Shown here piece after piece: positions 1-8,927 of a stretch of DNA of 41,930 bases. The stretch spans positions 1-41,930 of IMG/VR virus record IMGVR_UViG_3300028844_001239, one strand, 5' to 3'. Position 1 is the stretch's first letter; every line of letters starts with the position of its first letter. This DNA comes from a virus. The notes below the pieces were generated by a model. That model did no database searches and was not told the DNA's origin. It saw nothing but the letters and a program-made list of their open reading frames with translations. The position numbers were made by a program, and so were the translations under genes.

Positions 1-607
1 TAACTTTCTTGAGTTGGTTCGTAAATGTAACCTTCATAGCAAGATAGTTGTTGACAGTATACTTGAAGAATGAAGCTTCTACAGGAGACATGGTGATAGT
101 CTGTGCAGGGTTAGCCAAAGAGAAGTAGTTATACAATCCTTCTAAGTGGGATGCTGCTTCCTGCTGCTGTACACCAAAGATTCTATAACGTGCATTAGTC
201 ATACCTTCTTTGGCATTACTCTCATTTAAGAACTCAGGCTCATATACAATACGCCCATCGATACGTGATAAACGATCAATAACGTCAGGTGTGACAGTTG
301 ATTTGATTACAATAAATGCATCAGTCTGATTTACTAAACGCATTACAGCATCATCAATAGCCTTAGTATCAATGCCACCGTCATCAGATGCAGGTGTGGG
401 CAAGCAAATAAACACACAGTTTGGTTGCCATGCACAAAGATCTTGTAGTGTGCTATCACTAACCTTTGGATCTACAATAAACTTCTCAACAGAGTTTGTA
501 GAGAAAATATAGTCAACGGCTTTACCTACAAAGCCATGTCCAATAATACCTAGTTTAAAGTTTTGCTCTCTGCGTTTTACTACAGGTTGCAGTTCAGGTT
601 CTTCCAT
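1..607 (-). CDS. UDP-glucose/GDP-mannose 6-dehydrogenase family protein, partial
   Basis: The 202 visible codons read open to the window edge, so the C-terminal part is missing. The N-terminus has a Rossmann NAD-binding loop (GIIGHGFVGKAV, about residues 19-30), then family landmarks in order: CLPTPASDDGGID, IKSTVTPD, EPEFLNESNAKEG and EASFFKYTVNNYLAMKV. Family members oxidise the 6-hydroxymethyl group of a nucleotide sugar to a uronate with NAD+. The catalytic Cys region would lie outside the window. The ATG at 605-607 overlaps the end of the upstream cytidylyltransferase gene by 14 bases, which supports this start. It closes a run of sugar-nucleotide genes. The family is confident; the exact substrate is not determinable. 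Confidence 0.85.
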   Translation of the reverse strand, partial: MEEPELQPVVKRREQNFKLGIIGHGFVGKAVDYIFSTNSVEKFIVDPKVSDSTLQDLCAWQPNCVFICLPTPASDDGGIDTKAIDDAVMRLVNQTDAFIVIKSTVTPDVIDRLSRIDGRIVYEPEFLNESNAKEGMTNARYRIFGVQQQEAASHLEGLYNYFSLANPAQTITMSPVEASFFKYTVNNYLAMKVTFTNQLKKV

Positions 608-1034
608 CTTCTATATCCTTCATAAGCTCTTTGTTATATACTCTTTCCCTCAAGTCAGTAGAGGAAAATCTATGATCTCTTTTGTTATACTTTATCTCAA
701 TACCCCTTTTGGCACATATCTTTCTGCCTGTAAAGGTAGTATCTTTATACTCTTCTCCGATTATTCTAACATGTATTTCAAACAATTGCAAGATGTCTTC
801 TAAATCTTTTTCAGATTCATAAGGAATTATTTCATCCACATACTTAACCCCCTGTAGTTGAGTCCATCTCTCAACTAGACTTTGAACTGGTGGATTTTTT
901 TCTTCTCTGTCTTTAGATGGATCTACCTGCAATCCACATATCAAATAATCGCAATGGTTTTTTGCTTCTCTTAACATAGCAATATGACCTGCGTGAAGCA
1001 AGTCAAATGTGCTAAATGTGATACCTGTAATCAT
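594..1034 (-). CDS. Cytidylyltransferase-like protein (TagD/glycerol-3-phosphate cytidylyltransferase family)
   Basis: This 146-residue protein has the nucleotidyltransferase signature at its N-terminus (TFDLLHAGHIAML, with the HxGH motif at about residues 14-17). Near the C-terminus it has SSTDLRERV, which matches the ISSTxLR element of TagD-like enzymes. The length fits the family. Such enzymes couple CTP to a phosphorylated small molecule (glycerol-3-phosphate, phosphocholine or a sugar phosphate). Its ATG overlaps the stop of the cupin gene as ATGA, so translation is probably coupled. Neighbours KdsA, KdsB and a nucleotide-sugar dehydrogenase point to activated-sugar supply. The substrate is unknown. 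Confidence 0.85.
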   Translation of the reverse strand: MITGITFSTFDLLHAGHIAMLREAKNHCDYLICGLQVDPSKDREEKNPPVQSLVERWTQLQGVKYVDEIIPYESEKDLEDILQLFEIHVRIIGEEYKDTTFTGRKICAKRGIEIKYNKRDHRFSSTDLRERVYNKELMKDIEDGRT

Positions 1035-1510
1035 GTCTTTAAATATGGTCCATCTTCATCACGATCAATGGTAAACGTCACTGAGCTTCCGTCTCCTCGC
1101 TGAAAGCCAAGGGCAGTTTCATCGTATGTGGTGGAAACAGATATAGTATCCTCATCCTCTTGATCATCCATATGATAACCAACAGACTCACGTTCAATAT
1201 CGTTGTGATTAAACTCTGCCCAATAGAGTTCGTATGCAACTCCTATTTCTAGGCATTCGAACTGATGATAAAGACCAGGCTTAACCTTATGATAATCGCC
1301 TTCATTGAGAATCGTAACATCACATAAATCATAGTCACGTTGCCATGTACGAATAAGCATTCTGCCTGACTCTACATAGAACCCATTCCACTTATAGCGG
1401 TGCAAATGCTTAGAACATACACCACCCTCTTCCATTTCAATACGATGAAACTCTAAAGCACCATTTGCTTCAATCAGTTGTGTCGTACCCCATACTTTAC
1501 CTGCTTTCAT
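1031..1510 (-). CDS. Cupin-fold protein
   Basis: This 159-residue protein carries a single cupin domain. Metal-ligand-like residues sit in KHLHRYKWNGFYVESGRM (about residues 34-51), and a second motif follows at GDYHKVKPGLYHQFEC. The N-terminal KVWGTTQLI resembles the start of phosphomannose-isomerase-type cupins. The C-terminal third is acidic and unrecognised. It lies between kdsB and a cytidylyltransferase gene and overlaps both, so a role as a sugar isomerase or epimerase, or a metal-dependent accessory in sugar metabolism, is plausible but inferred. The ATG start overlaps the kdsB stop. Confidence 0.7.
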   Translation of the reverse strand: MKAGKVWGTTQLIEANGALEFHRIEMEEGGVCSKHLHRYKWNGFYVESGRMLIRTWQRDYDLCDVTILNEGDYHKVKPGLYHQFECLEIGVAYELYWAEFNHNDIERESVGYHMDDQEDEDTISVSTTYDETALGFQRGDGSSVTFTIDRDEDGPYLKT

Positions 1511-2174
1511 TCCATATCCTCACATCTTCTGGTGTATTAATTTCAACTCCGTTAAACACGCATGGCAATACACCGATATCCCATCCATTCTTTAGCCAAC
1601 GCAGTTGCTCTAGTTCTTCGATCCGTTCTTCACGTGTGCCTGTCAAACTAGGATACATTTCTAGTACATTACGTTTGTATCCATAGATTCCTAAGTGCCA
1701 ATCACCATATCCTGTCATACCTCTTCCAAACCACAAACATTTATCAGAAGCTCTTATTAGCTTAACAGTATTAGGATCATTCAGTTGTTCCTTCGGCATC
1801 ATTGCACACATGGTAGTAATACTGTAGTTTTTTAAATGCCAAACAGTCTTTTCAATCATTTCTTGTGTTACATCAGGCATATCACCTTGTACATTTATAA
1901 ACTGATTATACTTATTAAAAAAGTCATTAGCGATTGCGCCAGAACATCTATCAGTACCATTATCATAATCGATTTGATCAATCCAACACTTCTTGGGTCC
2001 AAATAGATTATAGATCCTCAAGTCATCTGTTAGTACAAAGGTGTCTAATCCAGATTTCTTACATTCATTATAAACACGAACAACCATAGGAACACCATCT
2101 AACTCAGCTAATGGCTTGCCAGAAAAACGTGTGCTACCATATCTAGCAGGTATAAGAATAGCGGTAGATGTCAT
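1497..2174 (-). CDS. kdsB: 3-deoxy-manno-octulosonate cytidylyltransferase (CMP-KDO synthetase)
   Basis: This 225-residue protein makes CMP-KDO from CTP and KDO. It opens with the nucleotide-binding signature IPARYGSTRFSGKPLAEL. It continues with DNGTDRCSGAIA (the GTDR element), INVQGDMPDV (the family QGDxP metal-binding stretch) and HLGIYGYKRNVLEMY, and ends with EQLRWLKNGWDIGV and EINTPEDV. All are KdsB landmarks. It is slightly shorter than typical bacterial KdsB (about 245-250 residues). The ATG lies inside the kdsA 3' end (32-base overlap), so the two consecutive pathway steps are translationally linked. KDO is normally the inner-core sugar of Gram-negative LPS. Confidence 0.93.
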   Translation of the reverse strand: MTSTAILIPARYGSTRFSGKPLAELDGVPMVVRVYNECKKSGLDTFVLTDDLRIYNLFGPKKCWIDQIDYDNGTDRCSGAIANDFFNKYNQFINVQGDMPDVTQEMIEKTVWHLKNYSITTMCAMMPKEQLNDPNTVKLIRASDKCLWFGRGMTGYGDWHLGIYGYKRNVLEMYPSLTGTREERIEELEQLRWLKNGWDIGVLPCVFNGVEINTPEDVRIWNESR

Positions 2175-2907
2175 TCACTGTCCTTTCAAAATCTTCTAAC
2201 CTTAACATATTAGAACCATCACTTGGAGCATTATCAGGGTCTGCATGTACTTCTAGGAAAAAGTTTTTAACGCCCATAGCAGAGGCAGCACGAGTAAGAC
2301 TTGGAACGTAATCACGATTACCGCCACTCGATTTCCCCTTTCCTCCTGGTTTTTGGACAGAGTGGGTAATATCAAAAACAATAGGTACATCGTAATAGTC
2401 AAGCATATACTGAATCCCAGTAAAATCAACAACCAAAGTATTGTATCCAAAACTTGTACCTCTTTCTGTGATCCAGACTTCTTCAGCTTCTTTTGTTTTA
2501 GAGAGAACACCATGCATATCCCATGGTGCTAAGAACTGACCTTTCTTGATGTTGACAATCTTACCTGTTAAACAGGCGGTTAGCAATAGGTCTGTCTGCC
2601 TACATAAAAATGCAGGTATTTGTATCACATCAACGAAATCTTTGACTATATCAATGTCATCTTCTGAATGTACATCAGTGAGGATCTTAACATCAGGAAA
2701 AGTTTTCTTTATCTCTAAGAAATCCTGTATAGTCTTGATCATACCTCTACCACGAAATCCATCAATATGGGTTCTATTGGCTTTGTCGTATGATGCTTTA
2801 AAGATGTATTCAATATTCAGTGAATCGCATACACGCTTACACTCCTTGGCAATCTCTAACGATTGCTCTAATGTTTCATGTTGACATGGACCAGCAATAA
2901 TTCTCAT
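2143..2907 (-). CDS. kdsA: 3-deoxy-8-phosphooctulonate synthase (KDO-8-P synthase)
   Basis: This 254-residue protein condenses phosphoenolpyruvate with arabinose-5-phosphate to give KDO-8-phosphate. Motifs in order are IIAGPCQHETLEQS, FKASYDKANRTHIDGFRGRG, LTDVHSEDD, IQIPAFLCRQTDLL, NIKKGQFLAPWDM, FDITHSVQKPGG and FLEVHADPDNAPSDGSNM. These cover the PEP- and A5P-binding residues. The length is just below the usual 275-285. The first ATG overlaps the preceding 49-residue gene as ATGA. No KdsD isomerase or KdsC phosphatase is seen in the window, so the phage would rely on the host for those steps. Confidence 0.95.
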   Translation of the reverse strand: MRIIAGPCQHETLEQSLEIAKECKRVCDSLNIEYIFKASYDKANRTHIDGFRGRGMIKTIQDFLEIKKTFPDVKILTDVHSEDDIDIVKDFVDVIQIPAFLCRQTDLLLTACLTGKIVNIKKGQFLAPWDMHGVLSKTKEAEEVWITERGTSFGYNTLVVDFTGIQYMLDYYDVPIVFDITHSVQKPGGKGKSSGGNRDYVPSLTRAASAMGVKNFFLEVHADPDNAPSDGSNMLRLEDFERTVNDIYRYSYTC

Positions 2908-3053
2908 TTGGCGCTCAGTTCTGTAATACGCTTGTGTGCAGAGTTTAGCTGTTCTTGTAAATCTCTTACGTTTTTCTTTAACATTTCTATTGTTTTACCT
3001 TGAGAAATAATGATCTTTCTATTTTTCTCTGCTTCCATTTCATCTGGTAACAT
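2904..3053 (-). CDS. Small coiled-coil protein, 49 aa
   Basis: This short gene fills the space between the glycosyltransferase and kdsA genes. It starts at ATG 3051-3053, with a purine-rich GGGAGTAGG stretch just upstream, and ends with a TGA that overlaps the kdsA ATG. The product begins MLPDEMEAEKNRK and is charged, with heptad-like spacing of I/L/V from about residue 14 to 46, so a short coiled coil is likely. I do not recognise a family. The ATGA coupling and the ribosome-binding site make it a credible gene. Confidence 0.65.
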   Translation of the reverse strand: MLPDEMEAEKNRKIIISQGKTIEMLKKNVRDLQEQLNSAHKRITELSAK

Positions 3054-3056
3054 GTC

Positions 3057-3965
3057 CTACTCCCAATAATCATCAATAGTACGTCTACCAATGTTCTCTC
3101 TACCGATATCTATAAGCTTCATGCCATACTCAGGATCTTTAGAGTATTCTACGCCATCAACTTTTATTAATCGGTTCTTTCTAAATGGCCTGTAGTCAAC
3201 ATGATGATGCCACCGATTAAACTTCCAAACCACTTCTGTAACATCAGGATGCATTTCCTTTAGCATTTCTGACTTAGGTAGCGTACCCTCTTCAGCATAG
3301 AACTCTTTTGTATTACCACCACCTACACGTTGAGTTGTACCCTTGTCAGCTAGAAAGGCATTGAACTGTACAGTACACCAACCATCCTTTAATGCCCTTA
3401 GAGACAGATCAGTATCTTCATTATATCTGCCACGCCATCTGTAAGGAATATCATTACGGATCAGCAGACACGAATATATTCTTGTATTAAAGATAAGAGG
3501 TGGCACAGGATCAGTAGCCTTACAAAACTTACTATAGTTTGGTCCTGCAATAGCAACATTAGTATACCTATCACAGAAGTCTTCCATAGCCCTGAACCAT
3601 GACAGTGTTCTGACCGCAACCTTTACGTTCCTATTTAGACGGTGAAAGTCATAGATGTTGTCATCCATAACCCAATGCCATTTAGAACCATACGTCTGTA
3701 TAGAATGATCATGTGCAAAGTTCCTAGCAGCGCCTGGCCCCTTGCTCTTAGTATCCTCTAAATCATCAAACGTATCATAAGTATTCTGATATATCGGATC
3801 AAGAACCAATAGCTTATCACGATCAAAGTGCTCTGCATATCTGTCTAGCTGATCTTCTTCAACCACGATATGATAGTCCACAGAAAGCCTATCAAGAAGC
3901 TCTGCAGTCTTGCACTGATCCCAACGGTTCTTGGAAACCACATATACAGGATACTTATTTCTCAT
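3057..3965 (-). CDS. TAGT-type (TET/JBP-associated) glycosyltransferase
   Basis: This 302-residue protein resembles the phage TET-associated glycosyltransferase (TAGT) family, also related to GREB1. It starts with a nucleotide-sugar-binding-like strand (YPVYVVSKNRWDQ), then GPGAARNFAHDHS, then HWVMDDNIYDFHRLN with an acidic DDN that probably binds the metal and sugar donor. It continues with NTRIYSCLLIRNDIPYRWRG, RYNEDTDLSLRALKDGW and FNRWHHHVDYRPF. TAGT proteins are predicted to add sugars to hydroxymethylated bases in phage DNA; this is known only from comparative genomics as far as I recall. It overlaps the methyltransferase-like gene upstream (ATGA) and lies next to KDO synthesis genes. 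Donor and acceptor are unknown. Confidence 0.8.
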   Translation of the reverse strand: MRNKYPVYVVSKNRWDQCKTAELLDRLSVDYHIVVEEDQLDRYAEHFDRDKLLVLDPIYQNTYDTFDDLEDTKSKGPGAARNFAHDHSIQTYGSKWHWVMDDNIYDFHRLNRNVKVAVRTLSWFRAMEDFCDRYTNVAIAGPNYSKFCKATDPVPPLIFNTRIYSCLLIRNDIPYRWRGRYNEDTDLSLRALKDGWCTVQFNAFLADKGTTQRVGGGNTKEFYAEEGTLPKSEMLKEMHPDVTEVVWKFNRWHHHVDYRPFRKNRLIKVDGVEYSKDPEYGMKLIDIGRENIGRRTIDDYWE

Positions 3966-4468
3966 TGCGGATTATTTACCCAATAGATTGTGTTTGGTGG
4001 CAGGAACCCATGAATAAACCAAGCGTTGCCAAACATAGGAGACCCACCACCTGTGAAGTCCACACGATTATTATAAACCAATGCAGACATACCATAGTCC
4101 ATGAACATTTGTCCACGTCTTTTACCTTGAAATGATGCAACAGGCAAGAACAACGCAAATGGCTTGCCTAGATCATAACAATGTCTGATAAACTTATCCT
4201 TTAGACTGTAGGGTGGATTTGTAATAACACCATCATACACATCACCATACACACAATCAAAGAAGTCACGTCCATCAGATCCAACCATATTATAGCCGTA
4301 TTTGTGAAATCCGTCAAGTATATTCGAACTCTTTCCACTCGTAGCTTCGTAGTAGGTTTTATCTTTATCTAAGTATTCTAGTAATGGCAGAACTTGATCT
4401 GATGGTGTATAGCACTCATCACTCTCTGCAGTATTAGAAAGTTGTTTCAGAATGTTAAGACTAGTCAT
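3962..4468 (-). CDS. DNA N6-adenine methyltransferase-like protein (NPPY)
   Basis: This 168-residue class I methyltransferase-like protein has the NPPY catalytic motif (ITNPPYSLKDKF, about residues 79-90) preceded by a compact SAM-fold (YYEATSGKSSNIL, then GSDGRDFF). FALFLPVASFQGKRRG follows the catalytic motif. It is short, with no obvious target-recognition domain. Phage homologues are usually annotated as adenine-specific DNA or RNA methyltransferases. It overlaps the TAGT gene (ATGA), so both may act in nucleic-acid modification. The substrate is unproven. Confidence 0.7.
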   Translation of the reverse strand: MTSLNILKQLSNTAESDECYTPSDQVLPLLEYLDKDKTYYEATSGKSSNILDGFHKYGYNMVGSDGRDFFDCVYGDVYDGVITNPPYSLKDKFIRHCYDLGKPFALFLPVASFQGKRRGQMFMDYGMSALVYNNRVDFTGGGSPMFGNAWFIHGFLPPNTIYWVNNPQ

Positions 4469-4502
4469 CGTCTATCCACCGTAGTCCTGCATTTTTTCCA
4501 TG

Positions 4503-4727
4503 TTATAATTTTGGATGCCAAATACTTTTTGTCTTGACATTAACTTTCTGTCCGATAAGTTCACCAAACTCTTTTAGATCCTCTTTAGTTTCAAAACGAA
4601 CAATGATCTTTGCATACGGTTCGTCTTTCTCTTGTACGAACTCAGGCATATTTACCCATTCTTCTTCAGGAAGATTACCTGCTTTTAACTCACCATCAGA
4701 ATCTAAAAAGTCTAGTAAAGTACTCAT
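4503..4727 (-). CDS. Small conserved phage protein, probably prematurely terminated (74 aa)
   Basis: The product has an acidic N-terminus (STLLDFLDSDGELKAG) and the block FETKEDLKEFGELIGQKVNV followed by KTKSIWHPKL, a pattern I associate with small conserved phage proteins of unknown function. It ends at TAA 4503-4505. In the same frame beyond that stop, 13 more codons read HGKNAGLRWIDDD and end at TAG 4461-4463, which overlaps the methyltransferase ATG. That gives the usual gene-junction geometry here, so the TAA looks like a recent nonsense change or a sequence error. The start overlaps the upstream stop as ATGA. Confidence 0.65.
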   Translation of the reverse strand: MSTLLDFLDSDGELKAGNLPEEEWVNMPEFVQEKDEPYAKIIVRFETKEDLKEFGELIGQKVNVKTKSIWHPKL

Positions 4728-5671
4728 GATATAACTCCATTCTTGTATGCGTACTCTAGAGCGTTGTTTGCCTCTACATGTAAAGGTCTGTGCTCATATC
4801 TATTTCCAGTGTCTCTGTCTATCTGTCTGCACAGAGTTTCTATCTCAGTTGCAGTAATAGCATACTGCTTCTCAACAGCATTGCTTGCTATGGATACCAT
4901 AATCTTATAGATCATAGCATACCTACCACTATTGTCTATCCCTGCAATACTCTTGAAGTCACGCACAAGGTTCTTGTTCACGAATGGACAGTCTTCATAT
5001 GATGAATAAACTATATCTGTATTACTCATCTTATCTTTACGATAGTCTAGGATCTGTCTCTGCCATTCCTCAGGTAAACGATCCATAAAGTTCTTACTAT
5101 CTTTCTTTTCATTATACTCCCACTTTGACATTAAGTCAACAGGGTTTATATAGCTACCGCTAGTATTAGTAAAAATAAAGTTGAAAGCGTCATTGTACGT
5201 AGCAGGGATATAATACATTCTAGATAGATCTTTAGTTTGTTTATCTCCAATCGAATCGAGTTCGGAGTTGAGTGCGAACCAGAAATGTTTGATAGACTCT
5301 CTTTGCACAGTTGCTCTAAGAGGGAAGACAAGTCTAAACTTCGGTAGACCATGCTTGCTGCTTGCAGTAGAATAGCAAACAAAATAGTACTTACCATAAG
5401 TGCTAATAAGCTCATCTTTTAGATCCCCCTCAAACGTGTGATCATCAACATCAACAGCAGCCCAACCTGCCCAATGCAATACATTTTTGTTGGATCGTGT
5501 AGTTCCAGTTTCATAGACAGCAGGAGAAATAAGTTCCGCATTTTTCTTTCCTTCTAGTGGTCTCTCTGAAAGCTTGTACAGAAACTTCTCAAACTTATCC
5601 CACTCATCGAAGTCTAGCTTACGATGAGTTTGATTATCATATTGGCTTTCAAATATAGTTGCTGAATACAT
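4724..5671 (-). CDS. Primase-like (archaeo-eukaryotic primase type) protein
   Basis: This protein is 315 residues from the ATG at 5669-5671, which overlaps the polymerase TAA as TAATG. A longer in-frame start exists at 5716 but would lie inside the polymerase gene. The core WAGWAAVDVDD (acidic DVDD), then CYSTASSKHGLPKFRLVFPL, then DLSRMYYIPATYND resembles the catalytic region of AEP/RepB-type primases found in plasmids and phages. The C-terminal part (ATEIETLCRQIDRDTGNRY, NNALEYAYKNG) resembles a primase-associated helical domain. It sits directly downstream of DNA polymerase, consistent with replication. The assignment rests on motif pattern only. Confidence 0.55.
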   Translation of the reverse strand: MYSATIFESQYDNQTHRKLDFDEWDKFEKFLYKLSERPLEGKKNAELISPAVYETGTTRSNKNVLHWAGWAAVDVDDHTFEGDLKDELISTYGKYYFVCYSTASSKHGLPKFRLVFPLRATVQRESIKHFWFALNSELDSIGDKQTKDLSRMYYIPATYNDAFNFIFTNTSGSYINPVDLMSKWEYNEKKDSKNFMDRLPEEWQRQILDYRKDKMSNTDIVYSSYEDCPFVNKNLVRDFKSIAGIDNSGRYAMIYKIMVSIASNAVEKQYAITATEIETLCRQIDRDTGNRYEHRPLHVEANNALEYAYKNGVIS

Positions 5672-8160
5672 TATGTAAAGAAGTCTTCTAGTGTTGCTCT
5701 GGGTTCTACATGCCACCCTATAGCGTCTAGAATAAACTTCAAGGGTTCGATGAATGATTTCTCAAACATTATATCATAGTCAACGTACTTATGCAAGTGT
5801 ATTTCTGCAGGTAATACTGCAGGAAACGATATCACATTTTCTCTGATAGGGTTCGGCTTGCGTAGATAAATGAACTTAATCTTCTCACCGTTCTTGATAG
5901 TCTCATACCTGCGCTCTAGAGAGTTGTCTTTGATTGATTTGTTGTACAACAAAGAACCTCGCACATGAATGGGCGTACCCTTTAAGTAAATATCTTGATT
6001 GGATCTCCACTTATCAACATCACTTACACCTCTTGGGAATGCCACTGCCTCAGGTGGTAGAGACTTAAACTCTGCCCTAAACCGTGAAATATAATCTTGT
6101 GTCTCTTGCTCTGTACCTTCAATAATCACACGAAAGATCTCTTTGAACTTATTACGAACAACTTCAGGTGTAGATGACTTGATAGCCTCAATGCCCATCA
6201 TCTTAAGCTTTGGTTGTGCGTACTGCACCCCTTCGTTATTATGAACGTTTAGGATATACCGTTTCTTGGCAGTCCATATTCCACGATCAGCAATAGCCTC
6301 TCTTGCCATAACCATACGTGGCTTATAAGCATTCATCTTCTTGAATAGTTTACTGTAAGACTTCTCAAGAACTTTCTCAAAGTGTTCTTCACAGATTTTA
6401 CTTAATGTCTTGACAGTATCTTTGGGGTTTAGTTTGTCCACCAAAGGACCAAAGTTAATGTACAGCGAGTCAGTATCGATAGCTATAACATAGTCCTGAC
6501 CTAGCGTGTCCATGAGTTTATTCATCTCATCGTTGATAGCGTTCTCTGCCCAACGAATAGACAACTGACCTGATAGTGTAATGCCTTCTGCAATACGCAT
6601 ATCGAAATAACGAAAGTATTGATTGCCTAACGCACCATACAAAGAGTTGAGCAAGATCTTAATAGCCATCTGTCTATTCTCTAACTGATTGATCTCACGT
6701 TCTAATTCAATAGTCTTATTCTTTTCGTATGCCTGTTGAGCAAGTAGCATAGACTTCTTGATGACACTACGCTCTTCATAGTAGTTCTCAATAATCTTTG
6801 GAAGGATGCCTTGAAACTCTTTTGTGTATGCTGAACCATTTGCAGCAACAGACACGCCTTCAGTATCACAATCCTTTTCAAGATAGTAGTCAACACCATG
6901 CGGAAAAGTCTTACCGCCTATCAGCGTCTCAGGTGACATGTTATATTGTACAATCAAGTTAGGATACAGACTGTTCAAGTCAAACGATACTACCCAATCA
7001 TGAGCACCAACATAGGGATCTTTGACGTATCCTCCGGGGTAAGAAGATTTCATTTTCTGTCTGTTTGGTGGAACAATAATATTCTTGGCGTTTAGTTCAC
7101 GATAAATGATAGAATCCCATATGGCAGTAGTGCCAAAGGTATCACCATAGTTCACACCACCACGATATGCCATAGTCACAGCAAGAGTGATTAGGCCCAT
7201 CTTTTCTTCTAGTCGCTCAATGAGTTCCACGTCACGAATATTATAGTCAATAAACTTCTGATGATCTTCTTTGTACAATGTGTACAGGTTACCATGTTCT
7301 TCGTAGGATAACTTGCGCTCACCTAGCACCACATACGCAATATGATCTAACTTATAAGACTCCTGTGCTCCATACGAGTATCCAAACTTCTGAAACAGAT
7401 CGTAGTAATCAAGTTGCTGAACGCCAGTGATCTCAAAGGCATCCATACGTTTGCCCTTGATGTGCAACTCACGCTGAGAAACCAGCCCCCATGGGGATAG
7501 ACGCTTGACTGCTTCCTCAGATCCAATACGCTTGATACGATTAACAAGATATGGAATGTCGAATAGTCTGACGTTCCAACCTGTGATCACATCAGGACAG
7601 TTATTGGTCCACCATTCTACAAATTTGGCAAGTAGTTCGGTTTCGCTATTACATTGACGATACTGTACAATAAGATCGTCTTTGTATACATTCTCCGCAT
7701 CATACTCATCAAGACCCCACACATGATATACCTCACTTAGGCTTGACTTGAGTGCTATAGAGATAACAGGATGTGCTGCGTCTTCAGGAAAAGGGAAGCC
7801 CTCATCAGAAGCAACCTCAATGTCAATGTTACACACATCAACCTTGCTTCGATCAAACTTTATCTCTGAGGGAAACTTATCAGTGATAAACTGCTGTACA
7901 AAGTTCTGGTTACCATATACATCTAGATTATCTACATCTTTATATCTTTTTAGGAAGTCTTTTGTATCAGACATAGAAGAGAAGCAGATCTCTTCAAGCT
8001 GAACACCATCCATTGCTGTATGTTTGGCTGTTTTCTTTTTGGATGGCAAATACAGTTTTGGTTCAAACTTGTACTTGGCCTCTATTCTTTTGCCGTAGTT
8101 ATTTACTCCACGATACAGGATAGAGTTGCCGTATCGATTAACGCTAGTATAAAAGTTCAT
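5671..8160 (-). CDS. 43: DNA polymerase, family B (T4 gp43-like)
   Basis: This 829-residue replicative polymerase has a 3'-5' exonuclease domain: ExoI DIE at 113-115, ExoII NVRLFD at 196-201, ExoIII YNIRD at 306-310. Polymerase motifs follow: A DLNSLYP at 394-400, [10 protein letters not shown] at 501-509, C DTDS at 562-565. The C-terminus ends LEDFFT, the kind of hydrophobic tail used to bind the sliding clamp gp45. The length is somewhat below T4 gp43 (898). The start has a strong GGAGGATAT site directly before ATG. All catalytic residues are present. The clamp, clamp loader and late sigma factor genes lie elsewhere in the window. Confidence 0.98.
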   Translation of the reverse strand: MNFYTSVNRYGNSILYRGVNNYGKRIEAKYKFEPKLYLPSKKKTAKHTAMDGVQLEEICFSSMSDTKDFLKRYKDVDNLDVYGNQNFVQQFITDKFPSEIKFDRSKVDVCNIDIEVASDEGFPFPEDAAHPVISIALKSSLSEVYHVWGLDEYDAENVYKDDLIVQYRQCNSETELLAKFVEWWTNNCPDVITGWNVRLFDIPYLVNRIKRIGSEEAVKRLSPWGLVSQRELHIKGKRMDAFEITGVQQLDYYDLFQKFGYSYGAQESYKLDHIAYVVLGERKLSYEEHGNLYTLYKEDHQKFIDYNIRDVELIERLEEKMGLITLAVTMAYRGGVNYGDTFGTTAIWDSIIYRELNAKNIIVPPNRQKMKSSYPGGYVKDPYVGAHDWVVSFDLNSLYPNLIVQYNMSPETLIGGKTFPHGVDYYLEKDCDTEGVSVAANGSAYTKEFQGILPKIIENYYEERSVIKKSMLLAQQAYEKNKTIELEREINQLENRQMAIKILLNSLYGALGNQYFRYFDMRIAEGITLSGQLSIRWAENAINDEMNKLMDTLGQDYVIAIDTDSLYINFGPLVDKLNPKDTVKTLSKICEEHFEKVLEKSYSKLFKKMNAYKPRMVMAREAIADRGIWTAKKRYILNVHNNEGVQYAQPKLKMMGIEAIKSSTPEVVRNKFKEIFRVIIEGTEQETQDYISRFRAEFKSLPPEAVAFPRGVSDVDKWRSNQDIYLKGTPIHVRGSLLYNKSIKDNSLERRYETIKNGEKIKFIYLRKPNPIRENVISFPAVLPAEIHLHKYVDYDIMFEKSFIEPLKFILDAIGWHVEPRATLEDFFT

Positions 8161-8179
8161 ATATCCTCCAAACTTACAC

Positions 8180-8927
8180 TCAGCTATTATAATATAGTTT
8201 ATTTAGAAAGTCAACCGCTTTTGGATGCATTTGTTTATTACATCCTTTGCACGGAGATTTTTCTCTTTTTCCTTTTAGTAAATCTTTTTGAAATGATTTT
8301 AAAATATCGTTCTCAGACAAGTACTCTTTTATTGTTTGTGTATGAACATTCTCTAACACAGTTGGATTGAACCACTCATTACAACACAGATTGTAATCGC
8401 CATTGTAGTTTATATATACAACATAAAAGGGCTTTTCACAAAACAGCCCATACTTAGGGTGTCTAGGATTAGATTGTGTTAGTTCATTTTCGATTGCGCC
8501 AGCTCTGTTATGATATACATTTTTTGCGCTAGTGCGTTTGTCTACAACATGAAAATCATATTTATCTGTAGCTTCTTGTGGCGTTAGTTTAGACTCGTCA
8601 TAAATGCTATAATCTACTTTATGTAGTTTATTTATCTTATCAAGGTATTTGTCTACTCTATTTCCATTAGTAGAAAGCTTTACCTTAAAGGCAGAAAGCT
8701 TGTCAAGTATATCTGAAAAGTTTGGATGTAGTGTTGGTTCTCCCCTTCCAGATATGTGAAAGGTAACACTTTGTATTTCTTTTGCATGTTTTATAATAAC
8801 ATCTAAAGTATCCAAAGACATGTTTAGATTTGAGTTAGGATAACCAGAACTCCTTGGACAAAAAGCACATTTCATGTCACAGAGTTCTGTTATATTTAAT
8901 TCAATAATAGTTATAGATTTTTTCCAT
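8180..8927 (-). CDS. Radical SAM protein, 5' end frameshifted at an A6 run
   Basis: The open frame encodes the radical SAM core, with a CxxxCxxC cluster motif at [10 protein letters not shown], then [11 protein letters not shown] (GGE-like) and [12 protein letters not shown]. The C-terminal region has further cysteines (FCEKP, CCNEW, CKGC) that could bind an auxiliary FeS cluster, SPASM-like. The first Cys of the motif lies upstream of the only in-frame ATG (8873-8875), so that start would give a dead enzyme. An ATG at 8925-8927 followed by an A6 run (T6 at 8918-8923) would give [20 protein letters not shown] if one A were removed. The true start is therefore probably 8927 with a one-base indel. 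The substrate is unknown. Confidence 0.75.

Noticed and set aside
1465-1686. Open frames on the plus strand opposite minus-strand genes (for example here and at 2546-2884, 8020-8370, 10155-10523)
   Set aside because: They mirror well-supported minus-strand genes, lack ribosome-binding sites and have no recognisable protein pattern.
2253-2513. Alternative minus-strand frame inside kdsA (and similar ones inside gp43, gp46, gp47 and uvsW)
   Set aside because: They lie wholly within confident genes in another frame and have no independent start context.
4471-4500. Nine-codon frame starting ATG at 4500-4502 before the methyltransferase
   Set aside because: Too short, and the sequence is better explained as the in-frame extension of the 74-residue gene.
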